Source: Lewinellaceae bacterium | GTDB taxonomy: Bacteria > Bacteroidota > Bacteroidia > Chitinophagales > Saprospiraceae | NCBI GenBank assembly: GCA_016708875.1 | Contig: JADJFA010000002.1 | Coordinates: forward strand, 1-64,000 | Length of the DNA: 64,000 bases | Direction of reading: 5' to 3' | Part shown: one piece after another, positions 10,837-19,063 of the stretch | Position numbering within the stretch: the stretch's first letter is position 1 | Layout: each line of letters opens with the position of its first letter | Program-made: the position numbers and the translations under genes | Notes under the pieces: generated by a model | The model's input: the letters and a program-made list of their open reading frames with translations, nothing else | Database searches by the model: none | What the model was told of the DNA's origin: nothing

Positions 10837-12674
10837 ATGAAATACGCTGCATTTACTCCTGTAATCCTTGCATCACGCAAATCATCCATTAAATACCTTA
10901 CCCTTCTAAAGGCGGTCTCCGGGTATTGATTCTGGGGATGGGCGTTGGCTGCTCGCCGGTGACTAAAAACGTGTTAGAAGAACAAGAAAACAGCGATATC
11001 CATGTTGCGTTTGCCGGAGGTGGATGGAGAGCACATACGGGTCATGCTGCCTGGGTTATGTCATTACTACAGTCAAATGAAACAAATGGCTGCACACTTT
11101 CTGGCGCTTCAGGCAATCCAGATTGCTTAAAAGCAGCATTTACCCATGTCAAAACCATTTCGGGCAATTCCGGTGGAAGCTGGTTCAGCACGATGTTGAT
11201 GTATGACCCTGATTTCGTCAATGAAATTACAAGCAAAAATGCCGTTAAGGATTGGGGATCTACCGACTCGGGCAATCCTAATCAGGGATGGTTAGGAAAA
11301 CAGCAAAACTATTTTGCGTCATTCAGCTCTAACTGCGGTTCCAGGCATGGAGCAGACTATTTGGAATGTATTCTCGAGAATTACTTCAGTCCCAGCGCAA
11401 TTTTACCTACGCCCAACTGGAGCCAGTTTGTCCAGGGTTTGGTCTACAAAGGATATAACTGGCAAGCATATCGCAATTTGAATTCGAATACACATCTACC
11501 CTGGGCCAAGGACAAAACTTTGTTGATGGCCGGAACATGGCTAACGAATGCCGTTGTGCTCAATGATAACAATGATGAAATATACTATCAGGTTTGTCCC
11601 TCACCAAATGCTGTCAAAACGGATGGAGATGATGGATCATGGTGCCTTGATCGCCCAAATGGCCAAAAAATATCAACACCCGATGTCTTACCTGTCACTT
11701 TTACAAGCCTGGCAGAATATGATACTACGCTGATTGCACCCTCTTTTATTGGCACCCAGGCTACTTTGTTCAATCTTGGGTATTCAGGGGCCTATGCTTT
11801 TTCTACCACGCCCACTAAAAGCAATACCCTGCAATCCGGAAATAACAAAACCGACCATGTTCCTGTCATGTGGGCTTCTGCCGCATCCAGCGCAGCAGCA
11901 GGATACGCTGCCAGTTATACAGTTACACAACCCAATCTTCCTGCCAAATGTAATTTAACACAATGGGATTGTGTATATCATTTGAGAAATTTGGCACTGG
12001 GCTTCAAGGTGCCGAATGGTACCAACCAAGTCGCTTTTGTACCGGATGACACCCTTGATAACATAAGTCTGGATGATCTGAGCACGGATAGAGTGATAAG
12101 AGTAGCCGATGGTGGAGCGCTTGATAATTCAGGTATCACACAGCTTATCCAATACTTACAAATAAATAAGAAAGACACCAACTTCGTTATTGTAGCCTTT
12201 GATGATATTCAGATCAATGATGCCAGCGACAGAACCAAATATCCAAGTTCAGATATATCCTATATGTTTGTTGGCGCGCCGGATTCCGGAGTATGTGTAC
12301 AAAATGTATGCGTACAAGTACCTGAACTCACTGTTGTAGCACTCGATCCGACTTCATCAACACCATTTACCAAACATACCTGGACGGTGGTTGGACCAAA
12401 TGGTCAACCAACCAGTGATTCTTTGCATTACTATACTTACAAGGTGCAAACGGTCGCAAACCCACAGATCAATATAAATGGGGGGAGTAAAGGAACGCTA
12501 CACATTTTTGCATCAGAATTTGGCTGTGCAGATACTGCACCTGAAAACAACAATGACTTTCCTTGCTATAACGACATGCTGGAGAACTTTGGCCCAACCT
12601 TGAAGAAGACGCCCAATAACGGGACATCCACCAAAACCGGCTTTACCTTATTGCATGAGGCGTTTGGGCTTTAA
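10837..12674 (+). CDS. cPLA2/patatin-like phospholipase lipoprotein (frame break in signal peptide)
   Basis: The protein has the features of a patatin/cPLA2-fold lipase. There is a glycine-rich oxyanion loop (VAFAGGGWRAH), the nucleophile elbow SGNSGGSW (GxSxG, catalytic Ser) and a DGG motif with the catalytic Asp (VADGGALDNSG, about 12,105-12,135). The open frame has only a TTG start at 10,926. An ATG at 10,837 opens MKYAAFTPVILASRKSSIKY and a one-base shift near 10,915-10,922 joins it to VLILGMGVGC. That makes a proper lipoprotein signal with a positively charged start, a hydrophobic core and a lipobox Cys. I therefore place the start at 10,837. It should be an envelope-anchored lipid hydrolase; substrate unknown. 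The total is about 612 residues. Confidence 0.8.
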
Positions 12675-12684
12675 GTGAGGGGTT

Positions 12685-12789
12685 ATGGGCAAAGTGCTGA
12701 CCAACCGTGATCTCAGCAAGCAGATTATCTCCTTTATGATCTCGGACCACTATCCGCTTTGGGCGGAGTTTAAGGTGACGAAGAAGTAG
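12685..12789 (+). pseudogene. Endonuclease/exonuclease/phosphatase C-terminal fragment, copy 1
   Basis: 34 codons read MGKVLTNRDLSKQIISFM, then ISDHYPLWAEFKV. The SDH-P-LW-EF pattern is the C-terminal motif of the endonuclease/exonuclease/phosphatase superfamily, where SDH holds the catalytic His. The rest of the gene is absent. A nearly identical fragment lies at 14,281-14,484 (differences include HY versus HN and VTKK versus VRRK). Confidence 0.65.
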
Positions 12790-12796
12790 GACAAGG

Positions 12797-12826
12797 AATG
12801 CGTTTTGCCGGTAAAACCGGCGAGAA
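12797..12826. repeat. Palindromic repeat, left copy
   Basis: GAATGCGTTTTGCCGG followed by TAAAACCGGCG. It matches 24 of 26 bases of a second copy at about 16,002-16,027. The core is a near-palindrome of TTTTGCC and GGCAAAA. The two copies bracket the islet of small toxin-antitoxin genes. Confidence 0.6.
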
Positions 12827-12938
12827 TAGTCGGCACAGGGCTTGGTGACTTTGCGCCAGCGGGTCTGAGGCATGTTGGACGAGGAGTTTCGTAGTCTAGA
12901 GGCACCACCAAATCACTGAAACCCACTAACTTTGTCAC

Positions 12939-13352
12939 ATGGCCAGAGACCTATTTCACCAAGATGTAAAGGAAGCCTTGATAAAGGAGGGCTGGACGGT
13001 TACTGACGACCCATTGACTTTCAAAATAGGCAAGATGCAGGTTCAAATGGACCTTGGTGCTGAAAGGCTCATTGCGGCAGAAAAAGGCTCGGAACGAATT
13101 GCTATTGAGATCTAGACTTTCGGCAACTTATCGTTTATCACCGCGCTTTATGAAGCTGTTGGCAAGTACATCATTTATCGAAATGTGTTGAAGAGGTTAC
13201 AACCGGATAGGATGTTATTTCTAGCGCTTCCAGAAACTATCTTTGAGCGATTCTTTGAAGAGTCTTTCATTCAAGAAACTGTTCAAGAAGAAAGAATCAA
13301 TCTCATTTTGTACAATCAATCTGACAAACTAATCACACGATGGATAAGATAA
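12939..13352 (+). pseudogene. xisH: XisH (fdxN-element excision controlling factor family) with an in-frame stop
   Basis: The frame from ATG 12,939 reads MARDLFHQDVKEALIKEGWT, a typical XisH start, then DLGAERLIAAEKG and IAIEI. The next codon is TAG (13,113-13,115) where the family normally has Lys of the EIK motif. After it the frame continues open and family-like (TFGNLSFITALYEAVGKYII, then LFLALPETIFERFFEE) to TAA at 13,352. EIK belongs to the PD-(D/E)XK-like core of XisH, so the lost residue is likely the catalytic Lys. One base change would restore it. The end overlaps the start of xisI by 13 bases, the usual coupling of the pair. Confidence 0.8.
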
Positions 13353-13672
13353 AAAAGTACGAAAAAGCTATCCTGGATATCCTTCAGGAGTATGTGCGGA
13401 TCAAATACGCCAATATCGTGGGCGGCAATCAATTGATCGCCGACAAAGAACAACACCGATACCAGATTGTAACACTAGGCTGGGAAGGCGACCGATATGT
13501 TCACGACTGCCCCTTGCATTTTGATATCATTGATGGCAAAATCTGGGTACAACAAAATATGACCGAATGGGAGGTCGGCGAAATGCTCGAAGCGCAGGGC
13601 GTACCCAAAACGGATATTGTGGCCGGCTTTTTGCCTCCTGAATTGAGGGAATACCTGGAATATTCTTCATAA
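13340..13672 (+). CDS. xisI: XisI family protein
   Basis: 110 residues, the usual XisI size. It begins MDKIKKYEKAILDILQEYV and contains the family signatures GWEGDRYVHDCPLHFDIIDG and KIWVQQNMTEW and the end VAGFLPPELREY. XisH and XisI were named from control of fdxN-element excision in cyanobacteria, but the pair is widespread and behaves like a defence or toxin-antitoxin module. It overlaps xisH. It looks intact although its partner carries a nonsense codon. Confidence 0.9.
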   Translation: MDKIKKYEKAILDILQEYVRIKYANIVGGNQLIADKEQHRYQIVTLGWEGDRYVHDCPLHFDIIDGKIWVQQNMTEWEVGEMLEAQGVPKTDIVAGFLPPELREYLEYSS

Positions 13673-13795
13673 ATTCTGGTTCGTAGTCTCCACCCGGCGG
13701 GTGTTCCAAACCTCACCCTATACCCGCTCAGCCCCAAAATCGATCCAAACCGCCTAGCATGTGATCTTCTCATAACTGTTGAAATAGGAATCGGC

Positions 13796-14104
13796 ATGAA
13801 GCGTAAAATAGTGAATCTGAACAAAAGGCAAATCCTGGACATCCTTGCTCAGCACCGTGAAGTGCTGAAAGAAATGGGCGTGGAACGAATTGCCCTGTTT
13901 GGCTCGTATGCTCGTGAAACTGCCAATCCAGAAAGCGATGTGGATTTACTTGTTGAACTTAAAGAGCCCAAATACTTAATGCTCCTCCAAATAGATGACT
14001 ATCTCACAGAACTGCTCGGCCACAAGGTTGACCTGATACGTAAAGGCCCTCACCTAACCCCGCGCTTTCTGAATGCTCTTGAAAAAGACCTTGCTTATGT
14101 CTGA
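13796..14104 (+). CDS. mntA: MntA-type minimal nucleotidyltransferase antitoxin
   Basis: 102 residues with the nucleotidyltransferase signature LFGSYARETANPESDVDLLV, which is GSx10DxD. MntA adds AMP to the HEPN toxin HepT and so silences it. The stop at 14,102-14,104 overlaps the ATG of hepT at 14,097, as in intact pairs. It looks complete. Its toxin is internally deleted, so this is an orphaned antitoxin. Confidence 0.85.
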   Translation: MKRKIVNLNKRQILDILAQHREVLKEMGVERIALFGSYARETANPESDVDLLVELKEPKYLMLLQIDDYLTELLGHKVDLIRKGPHLTPRFLNALEKDLAYV

Positions 14105-14274
14105 CATCCTTCGAAGTCGGCTTGAAACCATGCATAGATCCTAAGCCCATCATTCGGTTTCGGGATTTTATTTCCCACCATTATGACGAAGCGGACTTTG
14201 AAGTCCTTTTTGAGATCTGCACAAGCCACCTGCCATTGCTGAAGGAGAAAATAGAGAAGTATACGGCTTCCTGA
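14097..14274 (+). pseudogene. hepT: HepT-type HEPN toxin remnant with internal deletion
   Basis: The gene opens MSDILRSRLETM from ATG 14,097 and then hits a stop. From about 14,146 another frame gives IIRFRDFISHHYDEADFEVL and the end LLKEKIEKYTAS at 14,274. That is the C-terminal part of HepT with the R-x4-H HEPN motif (RDFISHHY). About 40-60 residues of the middle are missing compared with a normal HepT of 110-140 residues, so this is a true deletion rather than a simple frame error. Confidence 0.75.
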
Positions 14275-14280
14275 TTTCGC

Positions 14281-14484
14281 CTCCCGTGGTATAACCTCAA
14301 TCCTTCCCATATTGCCTGGTTCGATACTTCAGTGGCGAAACTGAGTATGGAATTCATACAGGGCGGCAACTTCGATTTTCTGGGTAAGGTGCTGACCAAC
14401 CGTGATCTCAGCAAGCAGATTATCTCCTTTATGATCTCGGATCACAATCCGCTTTGGGCGGAGTTTAAGGTGAGGAGGAAGTGA
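14281..14484 (+). pseudogene. Endonuclease/exonuclease/phosphatase C-terminal fragment, copy 2
   Basis: The frame reads LPWYNLNPSHIAWFDTS, KLSMEFIQGGNFDFLG and then KVLTNRDLSKQIISFMISDH, ending in AEFKVRRK. It is the same superfamily tail as at 12,685 but about 33 codons longer at the 5' side. It begins 6 bases after the hepT remnant. About 100 bases are nearly identical between the two copies, which shows a duplication within the islet. Confidence 0.65.
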
Positions 14485-14651
14485 TCTGATAAACGAAGTG
14501 ACGCCTCCCCTGCCTCGTATAAGTCACCTCCTTTGCCGTGTCGAGGCGATCCTCGTGGTCGCCCGCATAATGGTCGGTATTACCCGGTTCAACCTATACG
14601 ATATTTTGACTGCGGCGTTATCGCTGTGCAAACTTGAGATTACATTTATAT

Positions 14652-14675
14652 TATCGCGTATCGCGATACGCGATA
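14652..14675. promoter_or_regulatory. 24-nt perfect palindrome, probable operator
   Basis: A perfect palindrome centred between 14,663 and 14,664, with half-site GCGTATCGCG at 14,656-14,665 and its reverse complement at 14,662-14,671. A third half-site GCGTATCGCG lies at 14,715-14,724, fifteen bases before ATG 14,739. This spacing is typical of an autoregulated toxin-antitoxin promoter bound by the winged-helix protein encoded next. Confidence 0.7.
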
Positions 14676-14738
14676 TTTTAGCGTCTGAATATCAGGAAAT
14701 AGATACGTACATTTGCGTATCGCGAATTCTAATAATTC

Positions 14739-15257
14739 ATGAACAATAAATCAATTCCAACACTGCGGCCACAAGATCTGGTGGTCTTGTTAAAACTGCT
14801 CATTGAGGAGGATAGGGCATGGAATCAAATCTCCCTGGCTAAGTCTCTCTTTATAAGCCAATCCGAAATAAGTGCGTCCTTGAAAAGGTCTGCCTATGCC
14901 CGTTTGTTACAAAAAAAAGGAAAAGAAGTAGCAAGGCAGCCATTCATGGATCTATTGCAATATGGCATCCCATTCATGTTCCCGCAGCAACCGGGGGCGA
15001 TTGTTCGTGGGATTCCAACGGCTCATAGTGCGGAGCCACTGGTACAGCACATTAGCAGCAGTGATAACTACGTCTGGCCTTACGCCAAAGGACATTTGCG
15101 GGGACACTGCATAATGCCGTTCTACGCATCTGTGATTCAAGCGGTTGAGTTGGACCCTCAGTTGTACGAATATCTTGCACTGATTGATGCGATTCGCGTA
15201 GGGCGAGCCAGAGAGAAAAACTTGGCATTGGAATTATTGAAAACGAAAATATGCTAA
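14739..15257 (+). CDS. Winged-helix regulator/antitoxin paired with a nucleotidyltransferase
   Basis: 172 residues. Residues 8-60 form a MarR-like winged helix (RPQDLVVLLKLL, then SLAKSLFISQSEISASLKRS, the recognition helix). Residues 70-170 resemble the sensor part of transcriptional regulators that pair with nucleotidyltransferase toxins (PGAIVRGIPTAHSAEPL). The stop overlaps the next gene's ATG (15,251) by 7 bases, so the two are coupled. The 24-nt palindrome and half-site upstream suggest self-repression. Confidence 0.75.
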   Translation: MNNKSIPTLRPQDLVVLLKLLIEEDRAWNQISLAKSLFISQSEISASLKRSAYARLLQKKGKEVARQPFMDLLQYGIPFMFPQQPGAIVRGIPTAHSAEPLVQHISSSDNYVWPYAKGHLRGHCIMPFYASVIQAVELDPQLYEYLALIDAIRVGRAREKNLALELLKTKIC

Positions 15258-15966
15258 AGAATACAATCATCAATAGAATGGCAACCATTAAGATTGCCAA
15301 GGCTTTAGGCGAACTTAATCGCGAAGTTGTTTTCGTGGGCGGCGCAATGGTCAGCCTTTACATAGATGATCCGTCAGCAGAAGATATAAGGCCAACTAAA
15401 GATATTGACCTGACTTTCCAAATAATTACGGTCAACCAACTGGAAAAATTACGCCAAGCACTTACGGAAAAAGGATTTCATGAACACGTTGATCCAATGT
15501 CATCTGTCGATTTGCCTATGAAGAATTACTGGTGGATGTGATGTCAACACAAACCATAGGCTGGGCCCCAAGCAATCGTTGGTTCGGGCCAGGATTCAAT
15601 GAAGCAAGGACCTTCCCTTTGGAAGACGTTGATGTACAAATTCTTACGCTACCGTATTTTTTAGCGTCAAAAATGGATGCCTTTTTTGATCGGGGTATGC
15701 AAGATTTATACGCCAGCCATGATTTGGAAGATATCGTGTACCTATTCAACTATACTTCTGGGATTGTGGAACAGATTCTAAACGCAGATAATGCTGAAGT
15801 AAAAAATTACCTTGTTGAAAGCGTAAAGAAAATTTTAGAAGACGAACGAATCAGGAATGCCATGCCCGGTCATCTGTATTTTGACGGTGTAGATGAGCGA
15901 ATAGAAATAATCATTGGTAAAATGAATACAATTGTAACTGGTTATAATGAACTCAACAGCGTTTAG
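15251..15966 (+). CDS. Nucleotidyltransferase-fold (AbiEii-like) toxin candidate (one frame break)
   Basis: The N-terminus holds the nucleotidyltransferase pattern VFVGGAMVSLYIDD then RPTKDIDLTF (GG..S and DxD). A one-base shift near 15,500 breaks the frame. On the other side it reads CRFAYEELLVDVMSTQT and GWAPSNRWFGPGF, then FLASKMDAFFDRGMQDLYAS and HDLEDIVYLF, the normal course of this family. The bridged length is about 237 residues. Together with the upstream regulator it forms a type IV-like (AbiE-type) toxin-antitoxin pair. Confidence 0.75.
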
Positions 15967-16001
15967 GCCACCACGAGGCATGATCCTTTAGATGCTTGCG
16001 A

Positions 16002-16033
16002 GAATGCATTTTGCCGGCAAAACCGGCGCGAAA
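16002..16033. repeat. Palindromic repeat, right copy
   Basis: GAATGCATTTTGCCGGC followed by AAAACCGGCG. It contains the perfect 14-nt palindrome TTTTGCCGGCAAAA at 16,009-16,022 and matches the left copy at 12,797. It marks the right edge of the small-gene islet. The 150 bases after it hold no supported gene. Confidence 0.6.
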
Positions 16034-16189
16034 AAACGCGATATTGCGCCCCAAGTACAGAATTGGCCATCTCCGTAATGCATCCGGAAGAATTTATCGT
16101 GGTTACGTTCTAACAAAAGATGCAGCAATCTTAAGTAACAAGTTATTATTTACCCATGTAAGCGATTTTAAAAGATAGACTTAAAACCG

Positions 16190-16984
16190 ATCAAACGCTA
16201 CTTCTTCCATATCGCCTACAACGGGCTCAACTATCACGGCTGGCAGCGGCAGCCCAATGTATTGACCGTACAGGAAGTCATAGAGGACGTTTTAAAAAAA
16301 GTCCTAAAAACGCCCAGCTCGGTTAATGGCTGCGGGCGCACGGACGCGGGCGTACACGCCAGCCAGTATTTTTTTCATGCAGATATAGTAGAAAGGGCTT
16401 TGGACGAACTACTGTTCAATCTCAACCATACCCTTCCGCCGGATATCACCGTTTTTGACATTATTCCGGTCCATGATCGGGCAAATGCTCGTTTTGATGC
16501 GATCCAGCGCAGCTATGATTATTTCATACACTTGCGAAAGGATCCGTTTTTGCAAGCAAGCAGTGCCTTGTATTCGGATATGCAGCTGGATCTGGAGCGT
16601 ATGAAAGCGGCGGTAGGTTTGCTGCCGCAATACGAAGATTATTACGCTTTTTGCAAGTCGCCAGCAAAATATGAACATACCATCTGCCGGGTCAGTTCCG
16701 CCCATTTGTGGGTAGACAAAAGCGGTGAACGCCTTCGGTTTCAAATCAGCGCCAACCGATTTTTGACCAGCATGATCCGAATTATTGTTGGTCGCCTTCT
16801 GGAGATCGGCACCGGAAGGATGAGCCTGGAGGCTTTTGAAGGCCACCTGCGCGACAAAAAGACGCCACGTATTATCACCGGGGCGCATCCTCAAGGGCTT
16901 TATTTGTCGAAAGTGGTGTATCCTTACCTGGAGTTGCCGCAAGGCACGGTGTTTGGAGGAGTGGAGGCAGGGGATTGGGCTTGA
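16190..16984 (+). CDS. truA: tRNA pseudouridine synthase A
   Basis: TruA converts U38-U40 of the tRNA anticodon arm to pseudouridine. The frame contains the catalytic motif GCGRTDAGVHA (Asp) and the end part NRFLTSMIRIIVGRLLEIG. A TTG at 16,262 is too late: upstream in the same frame is IKRYFFHIAYNGLNYHGWQR, the conserved TruA N-terminus, which must be coding. The frame is open only to a stop at about 16,173 and has no ATG, GTG or TTG before KRYFFH, so the start is ATC at 16,190 or a damaged ATG. From 16,190 the protein has 264 residues, the normal size. Confidence 0.88.
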   Translation: MKRYFFHIAYNGLNYHGWQRQPNVLTVQEVIEDVLKKVLKTPSSVNGCGRTDAGVHASQYFFHADIVERALDELLFNLNHTLPPDITVFDIIPVHDRANARFDAIQRSYDYFIHLRKDPFLQASSALYSDMQLDLERMKAAVGLLPQYEDYYAFCKSPAKYEHTICRVSSAHLWVDKSGERLRFQISANRFLTSMIRIIVGRLLEIGTGRMSLEAFEGHLRDKKTPRIITGAHPQGLYLSKVVYPYLELPQGTVFGGVEAGDWA

Positions 16985-17193
16985 GCGTATTCCCTTTGGC
17001 TCACCCCATAACAATCAATCTTTTTCCGCCCTGCATGGTGTTTCTAACATTTAGACTTAGCCCTGCATCTTTTGCACGAAAACCGATGTCCAGCCGCCAC
17101 GCTTGGTGTTGTCACCTACGGTATGCACACAAAATCAATTGATTGTCAAGTACTTGTCAGCATCTTTTCTTATTCATTTGAGTGCCCAGCTTT

Positions 17194-17314
17194 TGTCATC
17201 TTGACGAGACCTGTCCAATCAAGACGCGTATCCCGAGTATATGCACTTTTGAGTGCCCACGTGGAAGCACTCAGCCAAAGCGTACTTGATTCGGACAGGC
17301 TCGTCAAGATGACA
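17194..17314. repeat. 121-bp hairpin element, copy 1 (intergenic)
   Basis: The left arm 17,194-17,223 (TGTCATCTTGACGAGACC...) pairs with the right arm 17,285-17,314 with two one-base bulges. The core holds GCGTATCCCGAGTATAT and GGAAGCACTCAG. A sibling element with different outer arms but the same core words and almost the same length lies inside apbE at 37,628-37,746. Confidence 0.75.
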
Positions 17315-17334
17315 GCTTGGGATTTGTGCTCGGG

Positions 17335-17607
17335 TCAGTCAAACCAACTCCTCAGGCTCGAATATCCCAACACTTCAAAACCATCCCGCATCGGATAGTT
17401 TTCAGTAACCGGCGCCACGATTACATTCCGGCGTGTCCGAAGGTCTGCTGCGGCAATGTGCATACTTTTGGTGAGGGCAGGCGACGCACTGTATTTGATC
17501 TCTATCAAAATGCCTGCTTTGACAATAACCAAATCAGCCGCTGTGTCATCCTGGGCTCGGTAAAAGCACATCTCACAAATCGGCACACATTGTTTACTTC
17601 CCTGCAA
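17335..17607 (-). pseudogene. C-terminal remnant of a DUF4143-type AAA ATPase
   Basis: The minus-strand frame reads CFYRAQDDTAADLVIVKAGI, LIEIKYSASPALTKSMHIAA and then GFEVLGYSSL. The D-L-V-I...IEIK-S pattern is the PD-(D/E)XK-like tail of the putative AAA/DUF4143 ATPases. The ATPase domain is missing; the frame starts inside the hairpin at 17,596-17,640. These ATPases are common accessory genes. Confidence 0.6.
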
Positions 17608-17640
17608 ATCAAAATATTAATTTTTGATTTGCAGGGAAGT
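17596..17640. repeat. Perfect 19-bp inverted repeat
   Basis: Arms at 17,596-17,614 (ACTTCCCTGCAAATCAAAA) and 17,622-17,640 pair without mismatch around a 7-base loop. It caps the 5' end of the DUF4143 remnant. It could be the trace of an insertion or a transcription stop. Confidence 0.7.
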
Positions 17641-17828
17641 ATTGTAGTAAATGATGCATGCTTACACTTACAGGCACTCTAAAGGGCAAATACTTCATGT
17701 TCGCCCCTACCCGTGTTCGCCCGCCTTCAGAATCGGTGATTCAAGCCAATGATTGCAATTGTTACTTTTCTCAGATATTTGCCTTTGTAGCGTTATTTTG
17801 ACCACTTAAAATACAAGCATTCAAAACA

Positions 17829-19054
17829 ATGAAGATAGGATATCAAGGCAACGAAAACAGTTTCAATCATTTAGCAGCAAAAGATTTTGCTTCAAAACTC
17901 AACTTGAGTTCCTATGAGCTGATACCGCTTGGCAATTCTCAGCATGTCGTCAAAGCATTATTAGCTAAAGAAATTAGCTATGGTGTAGTTGCCATTCAAA
18001 ACAGCATAGCTGGAATAGTCAGAGAATCCTATGAAGCCTTAAAAACTGAGTCATTCGAGTTTTGCGGTACAAGCATCCTCCAAATAAACCATTGTTTATT
18101 TACAAAAAAAGACGTTTCTAAAGAGGATATTAAGCACATTGCTTCCCATGAAATGGCCTTGAAACAATGTCAGATTTACATAAAAAGCAATTTCCCCAAT
18201 TTAAATGAAATAGCAGTGGGGATACCGCTATGGCCGCAACACAACTTGCAATAAACAAACTTGAGGCCAATACAGCGGTAATTTGTTCTAAAGAAGCGGG
18301 CCTGGGCAATGGGCTTCAATTAGTAGCAGAAAACATACAGGATACGACTGAAAACTATACTGAGTTCAGGTTATTCAAAGTCCGGGAATATGACGACAAA
18401 ATCAGTATTTTCAACAGGATTCTTACATTATTCTATGGCGACGAAAACAAAGAAATAATATTCAAATTTCTGATTTCAGTGCTAATTTTTTCTCTTTTTC
18501 TGCTCTACGGATATTTTTATAAATACATGAATCCGGTTGGCGCCGCCTGGACATTTGGCGGGGCAATTACCACATTGTTTTTGGTCATTTCTAATAAAAA
18601 AATAAGGAATCGGTTCTATTTTAATTTCATCAAAGGATACTGGACCTATCAGGTTGTTATGGATGATAATCAACCAAGTCCGGAGAAAAACTATCAAATC
18701 CCGAGAGTTGTCGAAATATATGAGGAAAAAGGGGAACTCAAGTTCAGCATATACATTGCAGATAAACCGAGTAGGGAATTTGCAAAAAGTACAAAAATTC
18801 TACATTCTACTTTTGGTCTGGAAACCGGGGACATTGTTTATTGGTATGAAGTATCGGATATTAATACTGCCAGATTCAATTTTAAAGGCATTGTATATAT
18901 GTATTGGCAGAATAAAAAGAAATGGCGAAAAATCACCCAATTAACGGCCAGATATTTGGGTGAAGTGACCAAGGAACAAGGATTCGTTAATTACCATCGC
19001 ATCTCCAAGACAGAGTTCGACACCATTAGAAACAGTAAATACTTGAGTTTTTAG
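17829..19054 (+). CDS. Prephenate-dehydratase-like domain fused to 2TM and Cap15-like beta domain (one frame break)
   Basis: Residues 1 to about 180 follow prephenate dehydratase: KIGYQGNENSFNHLAAKDF, then GVVAIQNSIAGIVRESYEAL, SHEMALKQC, a DTA-type segment and NIQDTTENYTEFRLF. The catalytic TRF motif is TEF here (Glu codon 18,362-18,364), so enzymatic activity is doubtful. There is no ACT domain. Instead two membrane helices follow (about 18,465-18,520 and 18,537-18,592) and then a beta-rich domain of about 145 residues (GYWTYQVVMDD, RVVEIYEEKGELKFSIYIA, FKGIVYMYW, LTARYLGEVTKEQGFVNYHR). This has the layout of the S-2TM-beta/Cap15 effector of CBASS systems. A one-base shift in GGGG at 18,218-18,221 splits the ORFs (17,829-18,254 and 18,230-19,054). 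Bridged it has about 408 residues. I infer a ligand-sensing membrane effector. Confidence 0.7.
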
Positions 19055-19063
19055 CACGAACTA

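Larger units (their letters stand above)
16985..17828. other. Gap with hairpins and a pseudogene remnant
   Basis: No intact gene. It holds a long inverted repeat (17,194-17,314), a DUF4143 remnant on the minus strand (17,335-17,607) and a second hairpin (17,596-17,640). ORFs running through the inverted repeat on the plus strand are not supported. Confidence 0.6.

Noticed and set aside
15996..16178. 60-codon ORF after the toxin pair
   Set aside because: It starts inside the palindromic repeat, has no recognisable motif and no upstream ribosome site.
17194..17314. Hairpin considered as an integron attC site
   Set aside because: The required core-site sequences at the ends of the arms are missing and no integrase or cassette array is present.
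17072..17398. 108-codon ORF over the hairpin
   Set aside because: It translates the two arms of the inverted repeat; no domain and no start context.
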